In this document: piece after piece, positions 1-11,775 of the stretch
Position numbering within the stretch: position 1 is the stretch's first letter
Layout of the letters: each line of letters begins with the position of its first letter
Assembly (NCBI RefSeq): GCF_000276665.1
Contig: NW_004955438.1
Coordinates: 6,894,878 to 6,958,877, forward strand
Reading direction: 5' to 3'
Length of the DNA stretch: 64,000 nt
Source: Chinchilla lanigera
Lineage: Eukaryota > Chordata > Mammalia > Rodentia > Chinchillidae
Made by a program: the position numbers and the translations under genes
The notes under the pieces: generated by a model
Told to the model about the DNA's origin: nothing
Database searches by the model: none
The model's input: only the letters and a program-made list of their open reading frames with translations

Positions 1-596
1 AAAAAAACAACTACTTGATAATATATTCACATGTAAAAAGTATAAAAGAATGGAGAAAAGAGACCTATGATCATTAATTTTACTATAGATACCACAGGTA
101 AGTAGAAATAGAGGGGTTAAAATAGAGGTGCTAAGATAATGCGCAGGCAGGGAGAGAAAAAGTCAGCAAAAATTGTATTAAGAAATTAGAAATATTCATT
201 GGGTGTAGATGGCAACCTTTATAAGGGAACTTACGGTGGTATGGAAACAATGTGCCTCAAGGGAAGGGAGAATAAGAGAAATTTGGGGGAATTATGAAAA
301 TAATTAATGTTTCCAAATTCTCTACAGTATATCTCATCAAAATTTAAACTCTTTGAAACATTTTAAATATGCCATTCAGTAAATGTACTTGGATGTGTAT
401 TAATAATGTTGTATACAAGCCCACCTTGAAGAGATGCTAAAGGCTTATCTACTAATTAGAAGTTTTGGTGATTAGAAAAGTTCCTTTATATGTGTATGTT
501 ATGTGTATATGTCTGTAAAATGAACACACTTGTTCATCCATGAGAATTTAAAACACTGAAATTTTAGTACAATACTTAGGTCCAATTTTCCCTGGT
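1..596. other. AT-rich unique DNA, no feature seen
   Basis: No repeat family, RNA gene or plausible exon is recognisable here. Frames are interrupted by frequent stops on both strands. Confidence 0.6.
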
Positions 597-610
597 GGCA
601 TCTGAAATTT

Positions 611-706
611 TTTTTTTTTTGGTTTTTCTCCGGTACCGGGAACCGAACTCACGACCTTGCACTTGCCAGGCAGGCGCTTTGCCGCTGAGCTAAATCCCCA
701 GCCCCC
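611..706 (-). mobile_element. ID-type SINE, young copy
   Basis: This is a full-length ID SINE read on the minus strand: a GGGGCTGGGGATTTAGCTCAG head (box A), a GAGTTCGGTTCCCGG segment (box B), then GTACCGGAGAAAAACC and an A-run. Such elements derive from a tRNA gene, are transcribed by RNA polymerase III from internal promoters, and are copied by L1 enzymes. A 14-bp TSD flanks it: ggcatctgaaattt at 597-610 and ggcatctgcaattt at 707-720. The boxes look intact, but whether the copy is transcribed cannot be judged. Confidence 0.93.
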
Positions 707-720
707 GGCATCTGCAATTT

Positions 721-1185
721 TATAACGAGTTCTGATGAGGTTAATAATCTGAGAAGCTCTATTTGTTAATTTTGTGCAGCAAGAGAAATAAATACAGGAC
801 CTTAGAAGTGACAAACGGAATAGGATAAACATTCAGAGTCAATATTAGTAGTCACAGAGGAAGATATCAGGAGTAAGAGAAGGATATTGTGATTCTTATC
901 CACTAAACTCGAACCCAATTACAAATCCTCTTAAAACCTAAAGTACAGACTAAGATGATAAATTATTTCAAGGGTGTATGGGTATCTTACAGGAAAAGCT
1001 AAATTCTTTCTAGAAGAAATAACTATTTAATGATTTTGATGAATGTTTAATCTTTTCAATCCCTGTTTGATGTGTGTACACAATTCACATATGCACAAAA
1101 TGTTTACAATTTGTAACACAAGAAAGGACAAAAAGGAAGTAAAAATTAACAAAATGATAGTGAGTAAATTAACTCCTGAATCTAT
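721..1185. other. AT-rich unique DNA, no feature seen
   Basis: Nothing recognisable. The short open frame starting near 1043 runs into the next SINE and is not a gene. Confidence 0.55.
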
Positions 1186-1200
1186 AGATACTGATGATAT

Positions 1201-1294
1201 GGCTGGGGATTTAGCTCAGCGGCAAAAGCGCCTGCCTGGCATGTGCAAGGTCATGAGTTTGGTTCCCGGTACCGGAGAAAAGCCAAAAAAAAAA
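1201..1294 (+). mobile_element. ID-type SINE, young copy
   Basis: Full-length plus-strand copy with box A and box B and an A-run tail. The TSD is agatactgatgatat (1186-1200) and agatactgatgttat (1295-1309), one mismatch in 15. The copy has an extra A in the GGCAAAAGCG segment, a variant shared with the copies at 11363 and 40841 and so possibly a subfamily marker. Confidence 0.93.
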
Positions 1295-1309
1295 AGATAC
1301 TGATGTTAT

Positions 1310-2338
1310 CAGACATAAGTCTTAAAATAACTGTGGTCCTAATTTCAATGTTATTTTCAGTATATAATTTAAACATAGAGTTTAAAAGAACCCAAGGAAA
1401 TCCTAAAGATAAAAACTTGGAAAATAAGGAAGATGCAGTAGTAATTAACACTAAATTAGTCATTAGTTACATATTAATTGAAATCTTAAAGAGAGGACTA
1501 AACAGAAGTGCTTATTGTATTAAAATTTCCTGAAGTCTTTCTACTACATTCATAATTTTATCCCATGTACATTTCACTTTAATATAAAAGTAATTCTAAG
1601 GAGAGAGAAAAAAGAAAAAGATGGATCACTTTGGATAGAATGCCAGAATATTTATACAGAACAAAATATTTCAAATCACAGATTCGGGAAGTGCTATAAA
1701 CCCAAATTAGGATTTATAGAAAGAAAAAGATATTGGACTCCCATTCTTACATTGCTGTTGATAGGAGACTGAATATTTTTCATAAAATACGTTCTACCTT
1801 CATAGAAATCAAAATAAAACTAGCTGCTGACTTCTCAACAGAAAATTATAAAATGCAAAAGTCAACTGTATAACATTTTAAAAATAATTCCCACCTAGAA
1901 TTCTATGCCTAATACATTAGGTATCAATTACCACACAACAAATTTTTGTCTTAGTGATTTCCCAGTTTTGAACTATCTCTCTGTTTCTGTGGGTAAAGAA
2001 TGTGTTAAAACTCTCCCAGCTGCTTCAGGCTTACTCTTGCCTATGATTGTTACACTTCTCAATCTTGGCCTGGGGCCTCTCCTTCCACCTATGGTCAGAT
2101 GGGCTCTCGGGGGTCCTTCCAAGACCTGCTACACAGCTTTCTCTCTGGTTGTTGTCTTGCTTAGCGGTCACTCTATGAGTTACTTGTGTGTACACCTCAG
2201 CACTTAAGAGCTGATTCCGAATAAGGCAAGTGATCTGAGAGAGAAACAAACAGTGGTCCTCCTATAACACACTCTTGCAAGTAGTATCCCTTCAACCCCA
2301 TCTCTTCTCTTCTATTCTGTTGTCTAGACTTGAATCAC
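1310..2338. other. Unique DNA; GC-richer 1990-2330 without recognised gene
   Basis: A 100-codon open frame at 1905-2207 (plus) is rich in Leu, Ser and Val and starts in AT-rich DNA. No domain, splice context or family resemblance was seen. The part from about 1990 is less AT-rich than its surroundings and leads directly into the LTR at 2339. It could be decayed repeat, but I cannot classify it. Confidence 0.4.
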
Positions 2339-2698
2339 TGTTATGGTTTGTGTCTGACTCCCCTACAAAGCCTCATGCCGTCATGGGGCTGGCTTGTAGA
2401 GTTTATGACTGATTCATGGTCCAATGCTGGGATTATGGATGTGAGTGCTACACCCGCCCTGAGGTGGGTAGTTTACATTACAATGTAAGGGAGAGAAAGA
2501 ACCCACTGCTCTCCCTTCTGTTCTGGTTGCTTTTGTGATCTTCCGCTGCCATGAACTGTTGCCCTCCACCACTATGCTTTGGAGCCAGCCAAGTATGGAC
2601 TGAAACCTGCACAAACTATGAGCTAAATAAACCTTTCCTTTCTTAATTTTGGGTGTCATGTATTTTATTTCACAAATGAGAGAAAAGTAACCAAGACA
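2339..2698 (+). mobile_element. Solo MaLR-type LTR (ERVL-MaLR class)
   Basis: It begins TGTTATGGTTTGTGTCTGAC, like the TGYTATGGTTTGG starts of MaLR LTRs, and carries the typical tail with a GGAGCCAGCCAAG-like stretch, a 'tggactgaaacct' motif, an AATAAA polyadenylation signal (2627-2632) and a final AAGACA. The 5-bp flanks atcac (2334-2338) and gtcac (2699-2703) look like a one-mismatch TSD. No internal retroviral sequence or second LTR is adjacent, so this is a solo LTR left by recombination. Confidence 0.8.
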
Positions 2699-2703
2699 GT
2701 CAC

Positions 2704-3267
2704 TAGGTCTGATTCAAATCCAGTAGAAGGGGATATAGTTATGCTCTTGAAAGAACTGAAGAATGTGTATTCTTTTTCAATGTGTCATAATGAAAGGACC
2801 TTTAAAGTTGGATTTAAACATGAGGATTAAAATGTGTGCAGACGGACTCTAGAGACAGAAGATATGAAGGTAAATAGAAACTGTAATGAGAGGTTCTGAG
2901 GCAATGGAATTGAATATTGACTGTATAGATCAACATTTGTGCCTTTAATGTGTATGTTATTGGCCAAGAATAGGTTCAAACAAGAGAGAATGTGAGAGAC
3001 AGGCAGAGACAAAGAGACAGAGAAGGGAAATGTCTGTTACCTGAACAAACGACACTAGCACTCAAGTTTATAATTCAATTTACTTGGAATTAATAGGAAA
3101 CCCAATATAACAAACTTCTCTATCCTTTATTATCAATATTACATGTCTATAGGGAGGGTAAGCAATAACAAGATCAAAGGATATATATGTAAGATGATGA
3201 GTCAGGTAAAAGAATGGATAATAAAACTTTTTATTAAATAAAAAAGAGACATAAAATAAGACAGAAC
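2704..3267. other. AT-rich unique DNA, no feature seen
   Basis: Nothing recognised. A short GAGA-rich patch lies near 2985-3025. Confidence 0.55.
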
Positions 3268-3425
3268 AGCTACTGTGGTGGGGCACTCTGTAATCCCAGA
3301 ATACTGGACGCTGAGGCAGGAGGATCACTGTAAGTCTGAGTCCAGGCTGGGATATACAGTGAGTACAAGAAAATCTTGAACTCCATAGTGAGGCCCTGTC
3401 TAAAAAATAAAATAAAATATAATAA
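3268..3425 (+). mobile_element. B1-type SINE, diverged
   Basis: B1 landmarks follow in order: TGTAATCCCAG, CTGAGGCAGGAGGATCACTG, a divergent AGTCCAGGCTGGG, GAGGCCCTGTCT and an AAAATAAAAT tail. B1 derives from 7SL RNA and is characteristic of rodents. Several mismatches to these landmarks indicate an old copy. The minus-strand open frame across it (3080-3460) is an artefact. Confidence 0.85.
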
Positions 3426-4115
3426 TAAAGGAAAGGAAAGATATGACAAAAGAAAACCATATGTATAAATAATAAGACTGAAAGTAAATGTTATCTCAAT
3501 TAGGAAACACTTAACAAATTAGACACATATGAAAATGAAATATATTGTACAAACCGGCAAAACATACATAAAACTTACAGATAAACCAAGGAGATGAGTG
3601 GTAGCTAATACCTAAACCAGAGTTTAGAGTAAGAAACTTTATGCAAGTTAGTGAATGATGCTTCATAATTGGAGGACTATTAAAATCCCGTGTCTATAGT
3701 AATAGTACTGTATCCCAAAGCTGTTACACAAATAAATGAACAACTACAAGCGCAGTCGGGTCTTGTTTTCAGGTTAGCCTCATAATACACACTGAACTGG
3801 AGTTAACTGCTTTTGCTCTCTGGAAGAGTTTGTATTTTAGAGCTACCTGAACTTTCATACTTAGCAATTTTCTGAAAGTCATTTTTATTGTAATTTCATG
3901 AATGAATCTTTAGTATATCAAGACACACGAGGATTTTTTTCTTATCTTCCTGTTGTAATGTTGGTAAATAGCATTTTTCAGAGGAGTTTGCTGATTTCTT
4001 TTATTTGTCATATGTTGTGTATAATGCTATTTTATTTTTCCTTTCCTCTCAACAGTATCCAGTTATGTTTCTTTTTCATGACGATTAGTTTTATCTTATT
4101 AGGGGATATCTATCT
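3426..4115. other. AT-rich DNA, possibly decayed LINE, unassigned
   Basis: Mostly unremarkable AT-rich sequence. The 3930-4080 part has T-rich phrases such as GAGTTTGCTGATTTCTTTTA reminiscent of antisense L1, but the match is too weak to call. Confidence 0.3.
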
Positions 4116-4212
4116 CTCTCCCTTCCTACTCCTCCCCTTCTCCTTCTCCTTCCTCTTCCTCTTCTTTTTCCTCTTCCTACTCTTTTCTCTGCCTTGTTCC
4201 TCTCTCTCATTT
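4116..4212. repeat. Polypyrimidine (CTT/CCT-rich) tract
   Basis: About 95 bases are almost entirely C and T on the plus strand, with imperfect TCC and TTC units. This explains the Phe/Leu/Ser-rich open frame at 3898-4236. Homopurine-homopyrimidine DNA of this kind can adopt triplex structure. Confidence 0.85.
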
Positions 4213-6190
4213 TTATTATTCTTGCAAAATTGTTAAATTCTATCAGTCTTCCAAAACTCTCCTTATATATCTATTTTTCCAAGGTTTCTATTTCATTAAG
4301 TGTTGTTCTTATTTAATGTTATTTACTCCTTTCACAGATTTTAAAACTTTTTTTCTTAATTTCTTAAATTGAATGTTTTTTTCTTCACTTTTGAGAAAAA
4401 TGTGCTTCCTCTACTGACTTTCTACATTGTGTATGGTGCATTACTTTTACCGTCATTAGGTTCTAATGCGTTCTCCCTTTTTCACATTTTGTTGGTGAGT
4501 GTAGGACAACCTGCTTCTCATTACCAACTGAAAGTTGATATTTTTTCTTTTCTTCCAGAGATTTGTTTTTTGTTGTGTCTGTTGGTTTACTTGACTTTTA
4601 TCTTCAAAAAGTTTGGAACTGCACACACTTTCTAATTCTGGTTGGACTTGTCATATGCATCAGTCCTACATTTAAGATCATGCCCTCTTAACTAGTGGAG
4701 ATAGATTTTATAAAAACTTTAAGATTTTCAGATTTTTCTAAAGCACTTTACGTTACAGTTTTGCAGTGGTGCTCACTAATGACCCAGGATTCTTACTTCC
4801 CTGTCCCTTGTGAGTTCCTTTTATCACTCATGGTGAATGACACTTTTCAGATGATGACCTCTACTTCTCAGGCTTCTATGGTTCAACTTGTTTTTATTCA
4901 GATGGTTGCTCTGATAAACTCTAACGCCTAGAGCTAAAGAAGAGTGAGTAATCAAATACGGCCATTCTTGAAATTAATTTATTATCATAATTTACTCATT
5001 ACTGATATTTTTTCCAAAAAGTTAATAAAATTTCTCAGCATGCATAAATTTTGTCAAACATGAGTTCCAAGTCCTGACTAATGACAAAGCCTTCAACTAT
5101 TCAACCGTTGTTCTATTCACTGTTGAGAATCATTAACAAATCTAATCAAAGCAAGACTGTAATACAATTCAGAAGTTGTAAACAATATATTTTAGTACCA
5201 CGTGTGGGGAAATGGAGGACAAATATTGTAATTATATTTTTAATGCTAGCAATCTAGATATTGATAGTGAATGGACTTTATCTTGGGACTTTTGTCTTTC
5301 CCCTCTCATTTTTGCAGTAAACCTAACTTAAATATTGTCTGATTAAGTTTATCATACCGACACCAAACTTTGCATGTTCTAAAATTGTCTTATTTAATTT
5401 TAAAAACAATGCAGAGGATGCTATTGGAGGAAACTGTACAATATGCTAGGTACAGAGTCCGTGCAAAATCTGTGCTCACCTCTCAGTTTTAATGTATACA
5501 TAACCATGCATGAAATAAAGAAATGCTTTAAAAATAGTAGCTCTAAAGCAGAAACGATTCTGTCCTTGTTTTGCCAGTAGGAAATAAAGTCACAAGGAGG
5601 ATAATATTTGTCTTTCCTAAAATTGTGTCATGAGAGAGGGGCAGGAAAATACTAGTAGCCATCATTAGATTCTTTAAAACCCTGTGTGTGAAAGAATGAA
5701 TGTGTGTACGTGTGCACATGGCATGTGTGTTAATATCTATATTTACAGTCTGTCCTGTTACATGCCCAAAGGCTCTTAAGAATCACATAATTAAAGTCAG
5801 TTAATGGTGATGGGAGTTAGGCTTTAAAAAGAATCTTAGGAAGTCTGGGTTTATTCTAATTAAGAGAACTACCAGGGTGCTAAATGCAATTCTGTGCTTG
5901 GCAAACTCTCTTTGTTTTGCCACGGAGTTATGTTTGTGGATGAAATGTTCTGGAGATGAATGCTAAAAGCTCTTGTGCCACATAGACCCTCTCCGGAATT
6001 ATTTTCTGAAAACACTCCACAGTTTGCCAGCTGCTTTGCAACCTGGGAGTGGATTTTAATTGGCATCACATAATGTTATGACTGAGGGATTTATTTCTCT
6101 CTCCACAAATTCCCTCCTCTCTTTTAGCCCATTACTTCAAATATTTGAGTTAATATTACAGGAATTTATTATTATAAACTCTTTGGAATC
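4213..6190. other. AT-rich unique DNA; GC-balanced block near 5860-6070
   Basis: No repeat or gene is recognised. A GT-rich patch occurs at about 5688-5730. From 5860 to 6070 the sequence is non-repetitive and compositionally balanced, which is why it is listed separately as a possible conserved non-coding element. Confidence 0.45.
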
Positions 6191-6985
6191 ATTTTATAAT
6201 AAGGTGGCTTGTTTTGCTCAAGAAAGAGAAAGGAGAGAGAGAGAAACATACAGAGAGAGAAAAAGAGAATGGACAACTGGAGAGGAAGAAGCTAAGCTGT
6301 TAGGGAAGCTGTAGGGAGCTTGTCATGCTGACTTTCCTGACGAACTCGGCTGTTCTCATCCTCAAAGGAGCTCAGAACCTTGTTGCTCAGAATGGTTATG
6401 ATTCACCTTTGGGGAGCTCTGGTCTTCATTTTGAGCAGTGCTTCCTGGATCTGGATGGGAAGATGGTGCACTGCTTGGTCTCCAGAAGCTTGTTGCCTTG
6501 GCTTTCTTCATGAGAACTCAGCTGTTATCATCAGAGGAACTCGGGACCTTACTGGCACTGAGGATGGCTGTGGTACTTTTCTGGAGAGCTCTCATTCTTG
6601 CTTTGCATTTGACTTCCTGGATCCAGTGCAGATCCCTCAGCCTGCTGGCACAGATCCTTCATCCCACCAGCAGACTTGAGTTTCCACCACTGACCTTTGT
6701 GCCTTCCCAGTGCAGATCCATGAAACAGGCCTGTATGAGACCTTGTCATGAGCTCTTGGCCTCCAGCCGGACCGATGGGGGACATTGTCATGGCCTAGAG
6801 TTCTTCAGCTGGACTCATGTAGGACATTGCCATGGGATCCAGTCCTTCAACTGGATTATTTGGTCTTTAGTGTATGGAGAGATTTCCTGCACTCTCTTTG
6901 TTTATGGCCTTTTGGATGACTATTATAAAATAATGCTATAAATTATGTGTCCTGTATTATTTTCCTTACAAAACTCCAAACTACA
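6191..6985 (+). repeat. Unclassified repeat-like unit with 172-bp internal duplication
   Basis: A GC-richer unit between two GA-rich stretches (about 6224-6272 and 6989 onwards). Segments at about 6342-6450 and 6514-6622 are diverged copies at a constant 172-bp offset: gaactcggctgttctcatc versus gaactcagctgttatcatc, and cttcctggat at 6441 and at 6613. A CAGTGCAGATCC phrase also recurs (about 6624 and 6709). The unit resembles an LTR or other non-autonomous repeat in density and composition, but I recognise no family. The 167-codon open frame at 6438-6941 lies inside it and has no recognisable domain. Confidence 0.5.
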
Positions 6986-6988
6986 ACA

Positions 6989-6995
6989 GAGAGTA

Positions 6996-7080
<85 letters not shown>

Positions 7081-7165
7081 CAGAGAGAGACAAAGAGAGA
7101 CAGAGGACAGGGAGACAGAGAGATAGGGAGACAGAGAGACAGAGAGACAGAAAGACAGTGAGAGA
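6989..7165. repeat. Long (GA)n microsatellite with (GACA) continuation
   Basis: Nearly perfect GA repeats run from about 7010 to 7079 and grade into GACAGAGA-type units to about 7165. Apparent proteins here (an Arg-Glu repeat on plus, Ser-Leu repeat on minus) are translations of the repeat. Confidence 0.95.
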
Positions 7166-7169
7166 AAAT

Positions 7170-10100
7170 TAACATGAATGATTCAGGTTCTGGGAAAAAT
7201 GTTATGCAAACCTTGTAATTCATAGTTGCTTTGTCTTTTGATTTTGATCCTCCTTAGGAATTAATAAAGTAGAAGGAAGGCTTATTTTGATAAACATAGT
7301 TTGTCGATATTTTGTATGTATAACATTTTCAGAAAAAATAGTCTACTAAACTTATCCCAGTGGCTGCAACAATCTGAGGTTATCAGCTGATTTTAACTAA
7401 CTTTTTATCTTACTTATTTATAAGAAAGTGAAGCCCATAGCATTCACAACACATTTGTGTTACTTAAAGGATTGAGCAGCTCTTCATTTGCTCCCAGGAT
7501 TTCTCCTTAATAAAATGCAAAATAAAGTGGAAATGAACTGACTAAGAGCATTCAGCTTTGAGGTGACACACGCCTCACTGTGGATTTCATTTTGCTTTTG
7601 GTTGGATGCACTGGAACAAACTATCTTCTTTAAGGATTAGTTCATGAACAGTAAGCTGGGGATAAGAATATTTACAGTCAGTGAATGAGGAAATATAAGT
7701 AAACAGCTTACCAGTGTGTATGTCCAACACTCATTCAAGAAATGAGTAGTAGTTAACTCTTGCTGTACAATAACATGAAGAGATTTAATCATATCATTTT
7801 AGCCATGAACTGACAAGAAATGAGATTTAGAAGAATTATTTCACTTTGAAAGAATTGTGTAAATGATCATAGATCTTTTAAGTCTTAGATCTAACACTTG
7901 TCTGTTAAATAATTTGATTAATCTGTAAATGGAGGAAGATTTTTTAAAGCTTTCATAGTTTCTAATAGATGGTAATGGTATTTTAAATCTTAAATACATG
8001 TTATTTTGCAGCACAAAATAAAAAAGCATTACATTTAACTCAAGGCACTTTCAAAATATTTTAATGCAAATATTATATCACTTGACAACCAAGTGAGTTT
8101 GGAGACCAAAAAACTAAGATGTTTCTTTTGTCAACTGCATATTATTTATTCAGGAGCAATATATTTAAAAAAAAACATGATTAATGGCAATACTGTAGAC
8201 CTCTCATGTTTCATTTTAATTGTAAATCCCCACAATTCTTAAATTTAGGTATAACTATGAAATTATTTTCCCCCATGATAATGCAACTGTTGTTGTTACT
8301 AGTATTGTATTAATTATCAGAAATTTGACAGATTATGCTTACTTGAAATATTATATAATGGCTAACAGAATGATAGCTATGCTAAAAGTATATGCACTCT
8401 AAGAAATCCTTATTGTTTTTCAGTAATCTGGAGAGGGAAACTATAAAACAGAACATACTTGAGTAAATAAAAATTATCATATTAAACTCCTACATGATTG
8501 ATTTAGATGTATGAATCCAGTTATGTTCATTTGCATGGATATGATATTTATATATATGCATATATATGAATCATCTATATGTGTAAGTGTGCATATATTT
8601 ATGGGTAGTACATATGTGTATAAATATGTGTGCCTAAAGTACACACTAAGATACCCGTAGATAATATAAATAGGATGATCACAACTATATGCTATGTTAT
8701 AATTATTATAATAATAATTGGTAAAAATAAGAATTGGTTAAAAAAAAAAAAGATAGCAGTTGTACTCTACGACTTGGCTTAGATTTTCCAGTAAAACCCT
8801 GAGAAATGACAGAGGTTGCTAAATGGGTACTAAACTGCAGTTAGGTAACAGAAACTTAATGTGCTCTTGTACATGACAGTGACATTAGAAAATATCAGTG
8901 ATGTTAGGCAATTATGTGTCATACATTTCTAAAAGCAAGAAGAAAATATTTTCAGAGTTTTCATCATAAAGAAATGATAAATATTTGAGATGTAAATGTG
9001 TTTGACTGATTTACACATTATGGAATGTATATGATGTATCAGACATTACATAATGTCTCATTAATATGGGCAACTTTTATGTCATATATACCCATGAAAA
9101 TACATTTAAATGCTAAATAAATGGATTAGTCACTATAGTCTAAATTATAACATTGTGGCCAAAGACACTAAAATAACCCTAATTTTCAAGGTGTCATACT
9201 AATTTTTATTATCACCTTGTGAATAAGAATGTATTGCTTACTTTTTAAGTGCCTACTTCCGTTCTACAAAGTATAACAACAAATTTAAAAATAAGGTGGC
9301 TTTTACCATTTAGATCTTTACTATCCCAATGGAACACACTACTTATATGTAAACCTCATCTTTTGTAATAAATGATGAGGGCTGAATTGTGCTGTACGAA
9401 TTGCACCTGTGCCTTGAAGAGGATCTGGATAAAGCAGTGTTACAATAGGTGACTACTGAAAGAAAGCTAAAAAGTGCAATTGACAAAAGAGGATTCTTAA
9501 GTTTTGAATTGAAAGGTTGTAAAGAAGGTGTTTGGGTTGAGAAGAATGAGAACAAAGACTTTTTTGAAAAATCATGGTAGATGAAGAAATGACCGTGGCT
9601 TAATTTTGGAACAGCTGGAGACTATTTCTAATTATATATCTAGACATATAGTGGGTATGGGGAGTAAGGTGAGCCAGTATTATTACAATATGCTTTGTGT
9701 ATCATCAGCTAAATCTGCTATATTTTTAAATCTGCAGATTTCTGGGCCATACTTCAGAACTCCTGAAATATTTCCTTGCAGTTAGGGTTAGTGATCACGC
9801 ACAAATAATACTACACATAGCTATTCCTCTATACCCTCATATTTTAGGTTCATATTATGGAAATCTGCAAAAATCAGCCTAAAAGTTTATACTGCAAGTA
9901 GAGGGAAACTTGGTTATCCATTTGGAATATAAGAAATCAGTCTTTAATTACATATTTATGGATTTAGCAGTTTACATCAAAGAAATCTATGATACCACCA
10001 TGTTTTTGTTAATCTCTATCTCAACAATTACATTATTTTTTGCATGATGATAAATAGAGGTTTTAAGGCACTAACATACATGAACATACACCCAAAAGCA

Positions 10101-11170
10101 CATGAGTATAATGATTAAAGTTCTCTGCCTTTGTACAATGAACTCATTACAAACTTCTGAATCCATAACTGCTATTATTGCATGATGACCAATAACAAAA
10201 TGAAACACAAACCTAAGTGTTCAGAACATCTTTATGAACAATGAAAATACATTTTATATATGCTATGTTAAACTTATAATGTGAAATCTATTAATAAAAA
10301 CATAGCTCTGCATTTATGGCAAAAACAAGCCACACAGTTAGATATGGAAGTGAATTACATTAGTCCTTCACAAAGACAAATCTCTGAAGTCCTGCATTAG
10401 TTCCTCTGGCACATATGAGATTCTCTTCTTCAGATTTCAAACTCATAACACATTCACGCTATCACTTTTGTGTTTATATACATGTTACATTCTTTAACAG
10501 GTAATTTCCACAAAGGCAATTATGCATATGTTAGATATTAGACTCTCCCCTCTGCATCACTTATTTCTCTTACTTTTCAATACTTCCATATTTTTGTCTG
10601 TCCCTACTTCCTTATTAATATTGTCTTATATACTGTCTTGTCCAGTAAGTCTAGCTTCAGTTGTCACATATATTTTAAAACAAACTTACATATTTTTCTG
10701 ACAATATATTTTAAAATCCAGCTTTAGTAATTGCATGTGTAACTGATTCCAAACTTGAATGAAATGCTCAATGTTTGCATTTCCTTACATTTAATGAAAG
10801 TATCTATATTATATTCTGTACAATGTGTTTTCTTCTTTTTTGAACATTTGTTTACTTCTACCCACATCTTTGTGGATCTTATCCTTTGATTTTGTGAAGA
10901 AAATTATTATGAAGTTCAAGAAGTATTCATTTCATTATTCCAAATGATTCAAAGCTAGTCCCCTAATCTTCATGATTCTACACAGGTTCGCTTTAATCTA
11001 ACTCTCAATGAAAAATTCAAACACAATGTTTTTTGGAATCCGAAGCAAAGTTAAATGAGGTTAATCAGGGCTTTCAAATCTGGGGTCCTTGACTCTTATC
11101 TGTACTAAGCTACTGATTCCACATGACTCAGCCTTCCAGCAACATTTCTGGAAGAGACATATGCCCCTAG
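7170..11170. other. AT-rich unique DNA, no clear feature
   Basis: Four kilobases with no recognised repeat family, RNA gene or exon. Minor features are an AT-alternating stretch near 8548-8640 (TATATATGCATATATATG) and an A-run at 8740-8751. Short open frames at 7841 and 9343 (minus) have no recognisable content. Confidence 0.5.
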
Positions 11171-11171
11171 C

Positions 11172-11209
11172 AAAAATAAAAAATAAAATAAAATAAAATA
11201 AAATAAAAT
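11172..11209. repeat. (AAAAT)n microsatellite
   Basis: About six AAAAT/AAATA units in tandem. This may be the remains of a retroposon tail, but no element is recognisable upstream. Confidence 0.9.
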
Positions 11210-11362
11210 GCACTCAGCGTCCAATGCTCACTTTAACTTTTCAAGAATATTTTTTCCTGCTAAATATAAGCCATGCTGATCTTGGGGCTTATTGGCTTAT
11301 TGACACTTTCTTGTCTTGCTAAAATGTTTTCTTCTCTGGAAGAATAGAATTAATCCTTTTTT

Positions 11363-11500
11363 GGGGGGCTGGGGATTTAGCTCGGCGGCAAAAGCGCCTG
11401 CCTGGCAAGCGCAAGGTTGTGAGTTCGGTTCCCGGTACCGGAGAAAAACCAAACAAAAAAAATAAACGTGAAAAAAAAAAAAAAAAAAAAAAAAACTTAA
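11363..11500 (+). mobile_element. ID-type SINE, young copy with long A tail
   Basis: Full-length ID head and GGTACCGGAGAAAAACC, followed by an interrupted tail of AAACAAAAAAAATAAACGTG and then more than 20 A. The 15-bp TSD gaattaatccttttt is perfect (11347-11361 and 11501-11515). The head carries a GCTCGG variant of box A. Confidence 0.95.
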
Positions 11501-11597
11501 GAATTAATCCTTTTTATCTTTCATTTTTAAATCCCTTGGAACTAATACAATTTAAATTAACAACATTTATTATGTGATTAATAGACAGTAATCAGTG

Positions 11598-11775
11598 TTC
11601 TCATTTATTTCTTGCAAAACCACTGTGAATAATTATTACTATCCCTATTTTATCTACACGGAAACAAAAGTTTAGAAAGTGTCAATACTTATTTAATGTT
11701 GTATAACTAGTAGTGGCAAAATTGGGATTTCAACATGGAGCTCTGACTTAGGAGACCAAAACCTCAACCATGCAA
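11598..11775 (+). mobile_element. MIR or L2 3' fragment, ancient
   Basis: The order of phrases follows the mammal-wide MIR/L2 consensus: an attattactatccctattttat stretch, then acggaaacaaaag, then a diverged 'acttgcccaaggtcacacagctagtaag' equivalent ending in ACTAGTAGTGGCAAAATTGG, then GGGATTTCAAC. Heavy divergence is expected for these pre-rodent elements. MIR versus L2 cannot be decided by eye. Confidence 0.65.

Noticed and set aside
1905..2207. 100-codon hydrophobic open frame
   Set aside because: Leu/Ser/Val-rich composition follows from local base content; no membrane-protein family recognised and no exon signals seen.
3930..4660. Antisense L1
   Set aside because: A few T-rich phrases are suggestive, but no collinear run of landmarks was found.
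6438..6941. 167-codon open frame, the longest in the window
   Set aside because: It lies in the unclassified duplicated unit, starts and ends without splice or promoter context, and shows no recognisable domain.
6945..7223. Arg-Glu repeat (plus) and Ser-Leu repeat (minus) open frames
   Set aside because: They are translations of the GA microsatellite.
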